64,000 nt of DNA from Kordiimonas aquimaris (lineage in GTDB: Bacteria > Pseudomonadota > Alphaproteobacteria > Sphingomonadales > Kordiimonadaceae). The position numbers and the translations under genes were made by a program. The notes under the pieces are model-generated. The model was given only the letters and a program-made list of their open reading frames with translations. It did not search any database and had not been told where the DNA came from. Shown in pieces: positions 57,614 to 64,000 of this stretch (within the stretch, counting starts at the first letter, position 1; every line of letters starts with the position of its first letter). Location: NCBI RefSeq assembly GCF_025574485.1, contig NZ_JAOBPO010000001.1:937501-1001500 (forward strand). The letters are read 5' to 3'.

Positions 57614-60268
57614 TTATACAGTTATCTGCCCGTTGTCGATCAGGCTTTGTAACGTGTCGCTGGTGATGCCGATTAAAACGATTGTTCCATGATCTCCGAT
57701 AGTAAGTGTTGTGTTGTTGCCACTGAATGTTGCACTTGCTTGAATATCATTAAGTGATAACTGGCCAATGCTTGAAAGGTCGAGAATATCCATATCACCG
57801 CCTGATGTGCCAAAGTCGGTAACTGTGTCAGTGCCAAAGCCACTTACAAAAGCGAAAGTATCATCACCGGCACCTCCGGTGACACGGTCATTATTGGCAC
57901 CTCCAAATATCAGGTCATCACCCATGCCGCCGTCAATTGTATCGTCGCCGTTTCCACCGAATAATGTATCGTTGCCTGCGCCACCAGATACACGGTCTGC
58001 GCCTGAAGACGCGAAAGCCTGGTCATTACCATTGTCACCGTTCAAGGTGTCTGCTCCGCTTGTTGTCCCGGTGCCGCCGTAAAGAATATCGTCACCAGCA
58101 CCGCCTGATATTTGATCATTACCGGTCCCACCACCTAATACGTCACGCCCTCCATCACCAAATAATGTGTCATTTCCATTGCCTGAAAATGCAACATTGC
58201 TGCTGTTGCCGGTGCTAATGGCGGTTGCTGTTTGTATGTTATACGCCCCCGTCACTAAAAGGTCGTTGCCTGCGCCGCCATATAAAGTGTCGTTGCCAGC
58301 GTCGCTTGTGTTCGCAGATGTGAGGCCAATAGCTGCCTCGCCGCCGATAAGGATATCGTCTCCTTCACCACCGCCGATTACATCGTCGCCGCTACCGCCA
58401 TCTACTGTATCGTTTCCTATGTCACCGGGGCCAGCGAATGATCGGTCGTTACCTGATCCTCCAGAGATTTTGTCGTGTCCAATGTCACCGCGAAGAACGT
58501 CATTACCGGCACCGCCGTGGATGGTGTCGTTACCACTTCCACCGAGGATGCGATTGTCAGCACCATTGCCGGTTAACACATCATTACCACTTGCAGCTGT
58601 CAGGTTTTCAATTGTTGTATCTGGTGCAATAAAGACCGTATCGGTTTTAGTGCCAACTTGCGTATTATTTTGCGTAAAGTAGCGCACAGTAGTGCCAACA
58701 CTGCTCCAGGTGCCGGGGGTGAGGTTAAATGTAACGCTTTGTGAACCGGTCAGGGTTAGTGTGTCCACTCCGCCTGCATCCCATAGTGTTAGGAAGTTTT
58801 GGTTCAAGTTTGTATTAAGGCTTAGTGCGTTATCGCCTTTTGTTACGTCACTTACACCGTAAAGCGCGATTAGTGCCTGAATATCCAGCCACATAAAGCT
58901 TTGTGGGCCAATGTCGGTGTATGCTGCCGTCGGGAAGCGGCTGGATACTTCAAAGCTCATCATGACCGAGTATTCAATACCCCGTACATCATTTGTAATT
59001 TGGATGGTTTCACGGTTTGGATGTGATAGGCCAAGCGCGTGCCCCACCTCGTGAACGATGGTGCGTGCCACGCTCGTAAGAGGCATACCTGCTTGCATGC
59101 GCTCTTGTAACCACAAATCTCCCGCAGCTGCAGTTTCGAATGGTAATCTGGCAAACCCAAAAGCAAGCCTTGATCCGGCAGACAAGGCGTGATCGGTTCG
59201 GGCAAGCCGGATAGTGCCAGCTTGAAGGCCTGAATCCGTTACTTCTTCGAAATTTATATTGGCAAATGTAGATACTGTTTCAAGCAAGGTGCGGGCGTAA
59301 TTTGCCTCTGCTGCCGAAAAGGGCCTGAAATCATGGCGGATTTCTGAATTACCTCCATACTGCGCTGAATCAAACCGCGATGTCAGTGTTGGAAAGCTGA
59401 ATGTGACGTGCGTTGTTTCATCAGGCTCGCCCGCAGCCCATGAAGTGCCAAACTCGAAAAATGCGTCAATGTTGGTTATACCTGTTAAGGCGACGTTATT
59501 CTCAACTGCTGCAAAATCGTAAACGCCCCTGCCATTAATAGACGCGGTTACATGATAGTCACCAACGTTGGCTCCGTCCGAACCTATAGTGACATAGTAT
59601 GTACCGGCATTTTCAGGCGTGAAGTTGATTTGTGCATTCAGACCGTGTGCAGGCTCAATTATTTCATAGAGGCCTTCACCGACCGCTACACCGTTTTCGT
59701 CAACAAATGACACGATTGTGGCATTGTCTATGCCGCCTAGTTTGCCGGCATCTTCGCCTGTTATAGTGATTGCGTATGTGTCACCGACATCTAACGTGAT
59801 GCCGATAGTGTCAGTGTCGGCCACTGTTTCTATGGTGCCTGTGGTTTCTTCCCATAGCCCAATTGTAGCTGCGGTTTCAAAATTAGCATCATGATCATCA
59901 ACTGGAATTGTGATCTCCTTGACCGCAAGGCGGTAATCACCAGTGTCTCTAGTGGAAGTTGATGCCGCAATGATAAAGTATGTGCCAGATTCTGTTGGGG
60001 TGAAAATTAGTGCCGCGTTAAGCCCGACGCCGCCGTCATCGTCTGATATGTTAAGCGGCGTTCCATCAGAAGCTAGAATACCTTGAATCAGAGGGTCAAA
60101 AACACTGTCATTGGTCAGGTCCGCGGCAGTTAAATCAATACGGTACGTACGCCCGGCTATTAGCGTGACGCGGATGTAATCAGTATCTGTTCCGTTTTCA
60201 AAACTACTGCGCAGACTGCCGCCTACATTTACTGATGCGCTAGAGTTAATGTTGCCAGGTATGTCCAT
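57614..60268 (-). CDS. M10 (serralysin-like) metalloprotease with PPC domains and RTX repeats
   Basis: The 884-residue protein has two N-terminal pre-peptidase C-terminal (PPC) beta domains (about 15-115 and 130-245), a peptidase M10 domain with the zinc motif HEVGHALGLSH (His406 onward) and a Met-turn-like SVMMSFE, then calcium-binding RTX nonapeptide repeats of the GGxGxDxL type (about 560-810) and a C-terminal beta region suited to type I secretion. There is no classical signal peptide, as expected for a T1SS substrate. No ABC transporter, membrane-fusion or TolC gene is nearby, so export machinery must be encoded elsewhere. The ribosome site GGGGA is clear. Confidence 0.92.
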   Translation of the reverse strand: MDIPGNINSSASVNVGGSLRSSFENGTDTDYIRVTLIAGRTYRIDLTAADLTNDSVFDPLIQGILASDGTPLNISDDDGGVGLNAALIFTPTESGTYFIIAASTSTRDTGDYRLAVKEITIPVDDHDANFETAATIGLWEETTGTIETVADTDTIGITLDVGDTYAITITGEDAGKLGGIDNATIVSFVDENGVAVGEGLYEIIEPAHGLNAQINFTPENAGTYYVTIGSDGANVGDYHVTASINGRGVYDFAAVENNVALTGITNIDAFFEFGTSWAAGEPDETTHVTFSFPTLTSRFDSAQYGGNSEIRHDFRPFSAAEANYARTLLETVSTFANINFEEVTDSGLQAGTIRLARTDHALSAGSRLAFGFARLPFETAAAGDLWLQERMQAGMPLTSVARTIVHEVGHALGLSHPNRETIQITNDVRGIEYSVMMSFEVSSRFPTAAYTDIGPQSFMWLDIQALIALYGVSDVTKGDNALSLNTNLNQNFLTLWDAGGVDTLTLTGSQSVTFNLTPGTWSSVGTTVRYFTQNNTQVGTKTDTVFIAPDTTIENLTAASGNDVLTGNGADNRILGGSGNDTIHGGAGNDVLRGDIGHDKISGGSGNDRSFAGPGDIGNDTVDGGSGDDVIGGGEGDDILIGGEAAIGLTSANTSDAGNDTLYGGAGNDLLVTGAYNIQTATAISTGNSSNVAFSGNGNDTLFGDGGRDVLGGGTGNDQISGGAGDDILYGGTGTTSGADTLNGDNGNDQAFASSGADRVSGGAGNDTLFGGNGDDTIDGGMGDDLIFGGANNDRVTGGAGDDTFAFVSGFGTDTVTDFGTSGGDMDILDLSSIGQLSLNDIQASATFSGNNTTLTIGDHGTIVLIGITSDTLQSLIDNGQITV

Positions 60269-60464
60269 CGTTTTCCCCGCTAATGACTTAGTGCATATGC
60301 AAAGGTAAGGAAAATTGTCATAAATAGTTCGCTTTAATTGATTAGTGGTTATCTATTTGGGGTGAGATGCAATCTCTTGCGATGAGTTGAGGTTATGGCG
60401 TGAGAAACGACGATGAGCCGAGCGCAAAAGAGTATGGTTTTTGAGGTGAAATGAAGGGGATTCG

Positions 60465-60950
60465 ATGAATATTTTAGTCCTTTGTACAGGTAATTCAGCG
60501 CGATCTATTTTAGGTGAAGCATTGTTTAATGCGACGGGGTGTGGGCGTATTAAAGCCTTTAGTGCGGGCAGCAACCCTAATGGGACAGTAAATCCATATG
60601 CGCTGCGGCTGCTCAAAGATAAAGGCTTTGATACAAGTGTATTTCGCTCAAAAAGCTGGGATGAGTTTGCCGCCAATGGTGCTCCTGAAATGGATATCGT
60701 CATCACTGTTTGTGGTAACGCTGCAAGTGAAACATGCCCGGTATGGATTGGTGCGCCAATAACCGTTCATTGGGGCTTTCCTGACCCTGCTGCGGTTGAA
60801 GGCTCAGACGAGGAAATTATGGCGGCATTCAAAGAAACATTTTATGGTTTGAAGCGAAATGTTGCGGCTTTTGTAGCGATAGATTTTGACGCAATGGCAC
60901 CAGAAGATATAAGTCTGGCACTAGCTGATATTCACAAAGGTCAACAATGA
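60465..60950 (+). CDS. arsC: arsenate reductase, thioredoxin-coupled ArsC type
   Basis: ArsC of the low-molecular-weight-phosphatase fold reduces arsenate to arsenite. The 161 residues have LVLCTGNSARSILGE, a CX5R phosphatase loop with nucleophile Cys7, and two further Cys in VCGNAASETCPVW that correspond to the disulfide-cascade cysteines of the thioredoxin-linked type. An alternative is a plain phosphotyrosine phosphatase, but the Cys pair argues for ArsC. It is followed 10 bases later by an aquaporin gene, as in the Sinorhizobium arsenic operon, where the channel exports arsenite. Confidence 0.9.
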   Translation: MNILVLCTGNSARSILGEALFNATGCGRIKAFSAGSNPNGTVNPYALRLLKDKGFDTSVFRSKSWDEFAANGAPEMDIVITVCGNAASETCPVWIGAPITVHWGFPDPAAVEGSDEEIMAAFKETFYGLKRNVAAFVAIDFDAMAPEDISLALADIHKGQQ

Positions 60951-60960
60951 GGGCGGCACC

Positions 60961-61629
60961 ATGTCATTGCAGCAGAAGTTACTAGCTGAATTTATTGGTA
61001 CTTTATTATTGCTCGCAACAGTTGTTGGCTCGGGTATTATGGGTGAAACACTGGCGGCGGGAAATGATGCTGTCGCATTGTGGGGTAACACAGCGGCGAC
61101 AGGGGCGATCCTTGTGGTGCTTATTTTGGTGTTTGGACCTATATCGGGTGCTCATTTTAATCCGGCTGTGACGCTAGTGTTTTTGGCGCGCGGTGATGTT
61201 AACCGCACGACCGCAGTGGCCTTTATTGCTATACAAATCATTGGGGCAGTCGCAGGTGTTTTATTGGCACACCTCATGTTTGATATGGAGCTACTGCAAG
61301 CATCCGAAAGACAGCGAACAGGTGTCGGGCAGTGGGTTTCGGAAGCAGTTGCAACGTTTGGTTTGTTAGCAGCGATTTTAGGCTGCCTGCGCAATCGTGT
61401 TGAGGCTATCCCGTACGCTGTTGGTCTTTATATCACGGCGGGTTACTGGTTCACGGCTTCTACAAGCTTTGCCAACCCGGCAGTTACTATTGCACGATCC
61501 ATGACAAACACGTTTTCTGGGATTATGGGGCGTGACGTTGTTATGTTCATTATGTTTCAAATGATAGGTGCGTTTTTGGCTTATGCCGTTTTTCGCATGT
61601 TTGAGCCTGCCAACAACACAGATAAGTAG
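60961..61629 (+). CDS. aquaporin / AqpS-like arsenite channel
   Basis: This 222-residue MIP-family channel has six hydrophobic helices and both NPA boxes: HFNPAVTLVF (about 65-74) and FANPAVTIARS (about 171-181). Coupling to arsC suggests the AqpS role (exit of arsenite made by ArsC) rather than glycerol or water transport, but selectivity cannot be read from sequence. It converges with the M14 carboxypeptidase gene, with three bases between stops. Confidence 0.88.
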   Translation: MSLQQKLLAEFIGTLLLLATVVGSGIMGETLAAGNDAVALWGNTAATGAILVVLILVFGPISGAHFNPAVTLVFLARGDVNRTTAVAFIAIQIIGAVAGVLLAHLMFDMELLQASERQRTGVGQWVSEAVATFGLLAAILGCLRNRVEAIPYAVGLYITAGYWFTASTSFANPAVTIARSMTNTFSGIMGRDVVMFIMFQMIGAFLAYAVFRMFEPANNTDK

Positions 61630-61632
61630 TTT

Positions 61633-62757
61633 CTATAAATCGTTTAAATGCTGTGCAAGCGCGGCGAGGCAGCTATGCGCCAAATACCTGCAACGGTCAG
61701 GGCTCCAGCCAAACAAATCATCTGGCAGATTGGCGTTATCCTTAAACGGCATTTCAAGTGTCATGGAAACGCAGTTAAATGTTTCTGCGACATAGTCAGT
61801 GCATTTCTTTAGGTCGGATGTTTTGGGTGCGTCCACTGGATAGCCGTATTTTGTCTGAAAATCAGGCGTGAGAGCACACAGGGTTTCCTTATATGCAGCT
61901 AACAAGTCAAGTTGTGACTGAGTGATGGAAGGTATGCCTTCAAAGCCAGCGACGAAATTGTATGGTAAGGCTTCATCGCCGTGTACATCCAGATGGAAGT
62001 CTATGCCTGTTTGATGCATTTTTTCGCGTACCATAAGTACTTCAGGGCTTCGATCTGCACTGGGGTTATTCCATTCGCGGTTCAGGTTTGCACCAGCGGC
62101 GTTAGTACGCAGGTGGCCACGTTTTGATCCGTCAGGATTCATATTGGGAACGATGTAAAAATGCACGGCGTCAAGCAGTTGCCGCGCGACCGGGTTATCT
62201 TCATCAAGTAAGTAATCGAATACGCCTTCCATCCACCACTCAGCCATGGTTTCACCGGGATGTTGTCGTGCTATTAGCCATACCTTTTTACGGCCTTCCG
62301 GGCCGTGACCAATCTCGACAAGGTCCATGTCTTGACCGTCTAGTGTGTGACCCAGCACAGAGGTACGGACAAGAGGTGACGTGGCCACATCAGCGATGAG
62401 ATCAGCGTGGCGTTCCATCGAATAAGGTGCGAAATAGGCGAAGTACAAACTATCTTGCTTTGGCGTTACAGACCATTTTAGTTCGCCGTCAGTATATGAA
62501 GTTTCAATGCGATGCCATGACTCGCGGTCGTATGACGCGCAAACACTGTAATCTTGCCACCCGCCGGTATAAGCTGCGTCTCCGGCATTTTCGATGATGA
62601 TTGTGCAAGGTGTGTCGGCCACGCCTGATATGCGGAAGTGAAACCATTGAAAAAAGTCGGAGTGTGCATCACGGTTGATTTTCAAACGAATGTTGCCCGG
62701 ATTTTTCGAGTCGATGACTTTAATATTCCCACTATCAAATTTTGACGATACCAGCAC
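61633..62757 (-). CDS. M14 zinc carboxypeptidase, cytosolic carboxypeptidase-like
   Basis: The 374-residue protein has an N-terminal beta domain (about 1-110) and an M14 domain with HPGETMAEWW (zinc His and Glu), PNMNPDGSKRGHLRTNAAGA, LNREWNNP and HLDVHGDE (third zinc His), plus the catalytic Glu in TLEMPFKD. The layout (N-terminal domain plus M14) matches the bacterial relatives of eukaryotic cytosolic carboxypeptidases. The start used is GTG at 62757 with AGGAG six bases upstream; a more distal in-frame codon at 62814 would add 19 residues. No signal peptide is seen, so it is probably cytoplasmic. The substrate is unknown. Confidence 0.88.
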   Translation of the reverse strand: MLVSSKFDSGNIKVIDSKNPGNIRLKINRDAHSDFFQWFHFRISGVADTPCTIIIENAGDAAYTGGWQDYSVCASYDRESWHRIETSYTDGELKWSVTPKQDSLYFAYFAPYSMERHADLIADVATSPLVRTSVLGHTLDGQDMDLVEIGHGPEGRKKVWLIARQHPGETMAEWWMEGVFDYLLDEDNPVARQLLDAVHFYIVPNMNPDGSKRGHLRTNAAGANLNREWNNPSADRSPEVLMVREKMHQTGIDFHLDVHGDEALPYNFVAGFEGIPSITQSQLDLLAAYKETLCALTPDFQTKYGYPVDAPKTSDLKKCTDYVAETFNCVSMTLEMPFKDNANLPDDLFGWSPDRCRYLAHSCLAALAQHLNDL

Positions 62758-62980
62758 ACGACGCTCCTGTGTTTTTCCCGTTACTATGTAACCGCCGAGA
62801 CATGATGCAGGCAAGTTAATTAGTCTTTATATACGGCGTGTTAGTATGGTGGGTATTGTCTTCTGGGAATAATCATATTCATTTTAGGAAAGATGCATGC
62901 TGAGAAGAGTGGTTATTTGCGTGACAATATAATCCCATTATGGTACCATTTTCTTACTGACGTGAAAGCGTGAGCATATA

Positions 62981-63067
62981 CTCCCGCTATCTAACGGGAG
63001 AAAGGAGGCATCCGATCATTGAGACGGGTGCCTCTGTGCATGGGCTATAGAATTGTCTTAGTGCACA
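62981..63067 (+). ncRNA. candidate small RNA with three consecutive hairpins
   Basis: Hairpin 1 is CTCCCG/CGGGAG (62981-62986 and 62995-63000). Hairpin 2 is GAGGCATCCG/CGGGTGCCTC (63005-63014 and 63025-63034, one wobble). Hairpin 3 is TGTGCA/TGCACA (63035-63040 and 63062-63067), followed by ATCTTTTA, which could end transcription. Between hairpins 1 and 2 lies AAAGGAGG, a perfect ribosome-binding sequence. The locus could be a small RNA or a regulatory leader; I cannot match it to a known RNA family. Confidence 0.35.
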
Positions 63068-63102
63068 ATCTTTTATGATAATAATTAATTATCTTCAGTC
63101 TA

Positions 63103-63131
63103 TTGACACGGGTGCGGTGCGTAAGTATTGT
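63103..63131 (+). promoter_or_regulatory. strong promoter of rpmJ
   Basis: TTGACA (63103-63108), exactly 17 bases, then TATTGT (63126-63131). The predicted start near 63138 gives a leader of about 95 bases. Confidence 0.65.
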
Positions 63132-63232
63132 CCGCCGCCAATGGATTGAGGGAGTCGCAGATTCGGCGGCCCCGCTTGGTTAGGCAATTGTTTGGCTGAG
63201 TTAACAGTAAAACTGGTTTTAGGAAAAGTGCT

Positions 63233-63358
63233 ATGAAAGTTCGTAATAGCCTCAAGTCTTTGAAGTCACGTCACCGCGATTGTCGTGTTATTCGCCGCAA
63301 GGGCCGTCTTTTGGTAATCAACAAGACGCAGCGCCGCTTTAAAGCTCGCCAAGGCTAA
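63233..63358 (+). CDS. rpmJ: 50S ribosomal protein L36
   Basis: This 41-residue protein of the large subunit reads [19 protein letters not shown], then [22 protein letters not shown]. This is the alphaproteobacterial L36 form, with the zinc-ribbon Cys largely lost (one Cys remains, at CRV). Start and stop are both supported by the conserved ends, and TTTTAGGAAAAG provides a ribosome site. It stands as a single gene with its own strong promoter, not in the spc operon. Confidence 0.96.
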   Translation: MKVRNSLKSLKSRHRDCRVIRRKGRLLVINKTQRRFKARQG

Positions 63359-63450
63359 CACTGGTTTAGCCTTTAGCGTATAGCTACTATTGATTTAGCC
63401 GTGCACCTTTTATAGGGTAGCGCGGCTTAGTCTTTTGTGGAGAGTTTGCT

Positions 63451-64000
63451 TTGCGACCAACAGCGGTTCTGTTTGATATTGGTAATGTGTTTGTGGAATG
63501 GGACCCGCGATTACTATACCGTCAATTAATTGACGACTCTGATGAGCTTGAGCATTTTCTTAGCGATATTGTAACACTGGAATGGCACACGGAGCATGAT
63601 CGAGGCCGGCCATTTGCGCGCGGCACCAAGATTTTGTCTCAGCGTTTTCCTGAATATGAAGACCTGATAGCAGCATTTGATAAACGGTGGTCAGAAACGA
63701 TTGGCCCTGTGATGCAGGGCACTGTTGATGTGATGATGAGCCTTCTGGAGCAGGGTATTAAAGTGTACGGGCTCACCAATTTCTCAGCTGAGAAATGGCC
63801 AGAATTTTGCCGCAGCCATAATTTCACAGATTATTTTGAAGGCGTTGTTGTTTCCGGTGAAGAAAAGCTGGTTAAGCCTGATCCGCGTATTTTTCAAATT
63901 GCGATTTCACGCTTTAAACTTGATCCTGAACTGACTGTTTATGTTGATGACAGGCTAGAGAATGTTTTAGCGGCGGAACAACTTAATATGATTGGTCACC
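63451..64000 (+). CDS. HAD-superfamily hydrolase (partial, runs off the window)
   Basis: The start is TTG at 63451 with GGAGAG upstream. The first 183 residues show HAD motif I LFDIGNVFVEWD (Asp nucleophile and acid), motif II GLTNFSAE, the Lys of motif III in KLVKPDPRIF and motif IV VYVDDRLENV. The IGNV and TNFS forms are those of the YihX/haloacid-dehalogenase-like group of small-molecule phosphatases. The C-terminus is beyond the window. The substrate is not evident. Confidence 0.9.
   Translation, partial: MRPTAVLFDIGNVFVEWDPRLLYRQLIDDSDELEHFLSDIVTLEWHTEHDRGRPFARGTKILSQRFPEYEDLIAAFDKRWSETIGPVMQGTVDVMMSLLEQGIKVYGLTNFSAEKWPEFCRSHNFTDYFEGVVVSGEEKLVKPDPRIFQIAISRFKLDPELTVYVDDRLENVLAAEQLNMIGH

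Larger units (their letters stand above)
62758..63232 (+). other. 475-base non-coding region between M14 gene and rpmJ
   Basis: No ordinary gene lies here. It holds a perfect TATAAT (62928-62933) without a clear -35, the three-hairpin locus at 62981-63067, and the rpmJ promoter with a GC-rich leader that pairs CCGCCG (63132-63137) with CGGCGG downstream. Confidence 0.6.

Noticed and set aside
57850-58600. Short near-periodic DNA repeats that could suggest a CRISPR array
   Set aside because: They are the coding sequence of RTX nonapeptide repeats in the M10 protease; repeats are protein-level and not separated by unique spacers.

Overview
This window looks like a chromosomal segment of a marine-type alphaproteobacterium with roughly balanced, slightly AT-leaning base composition (judged by eye). 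The evidence is the mdh-sucCDAB-lpdA block, sdhCDAB in that order, the leuC-leuD-leuB-asd cluster close to trmD-rplS, two DUF2336 proteins (a family largely confined to Alphaproteobacteria), COQ9 divergent from rpsU, and an S16 protein with an Ala/Glu-rich tail. The order is not certain. A Kordiimonadales-like organism would fit, but that is inference. I saw no tRNA, rRNA, CRISPR array, insertion sequence or prophage.

Layout. 0-6.4 kb: the tail of an upstream gene, a sulfotransferase-like protein, a DASS-type dicarboxylate transporter, and two overlapping membrane hybrid histidine kinases. 6.5-13.4 kb: the translation/secretion cluster ffh-rpsP-rimM-trmD-rplS, interrupted between rpsP and rimM by a LytTR regulator, a fatty-acid/sterol hydroxylase, a SleB-type cell-wall hydrolase and a small P-loop kinase. 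13.5-19.4 kb: an acetyltransferase, then leuCDB, asd and a CitE-like lyase. 19.4-23.5 kb: two tandem paralogous secreted S9 peptidases. 23.6-27.2 kb: succinate dehydrogenase. 27.2-32.4 kb: a flippase, a GFA protein, a nitrilase-family amidase, a tyrosine phosphatase and ZapE. 32.4-41.5 kb: malate dehydrogenase, succinyl-CoA synthetase, the 2-oxoglutarate dehydrogenase complex and its E3. With sdh this covers most of the second half of the TCA cycle.

41.5-44.7 kb is a leftward run of COQ9, xerC, a small membrane protein, adaA and ogt (ubiquinone, chromosome dimer resolution, alkylation repair). rpsU points right from 45 kb. 45.4-52.1 kb: a serine beta-lactamase-like hydrolase, a TPP enzyme/ALDH7 pair, an MBL-fold hydrolase, and a YheT-type hydrolase broken by an in-frame amber codon just before its catalytic His. 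52.2-57.4 kb: a Tat-signal orphan, two DUF2336 paralogues, and a leftward DedA / ATP-grasp / DoxX operon. 57.6-62.8 kb: a large M10 RTX metalloprotease, an arsC-aquaporin pair and an M14 carboxypeptidase. The end holds a hairpin-rich non-coding stretch, rpmJ (too short for ordinary ORF cut-offs) and the start of a HAD hydrolase.

The most interesting non-coding signals are perfect or near-perfect inverted repeats in control regions: upstream of sdhC, upstream of mdh (three nested stems), across the ffh -10 box, in the lytTR/hydroxylase gap, upstream of the TPP-ALDH pair, upstream of the DedA operon, and the three-hairpin locus before rpmJ. A terminator-shaped hairpin also overlaps the mdh stop codon. 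No single locus can be called a new system from sequence alone. The best candidates are the DedA/ATP-grasp/DoxX operon with its palindromic operator, the tandem DUF2336 pair, and the structured leaders of the TCA genes.
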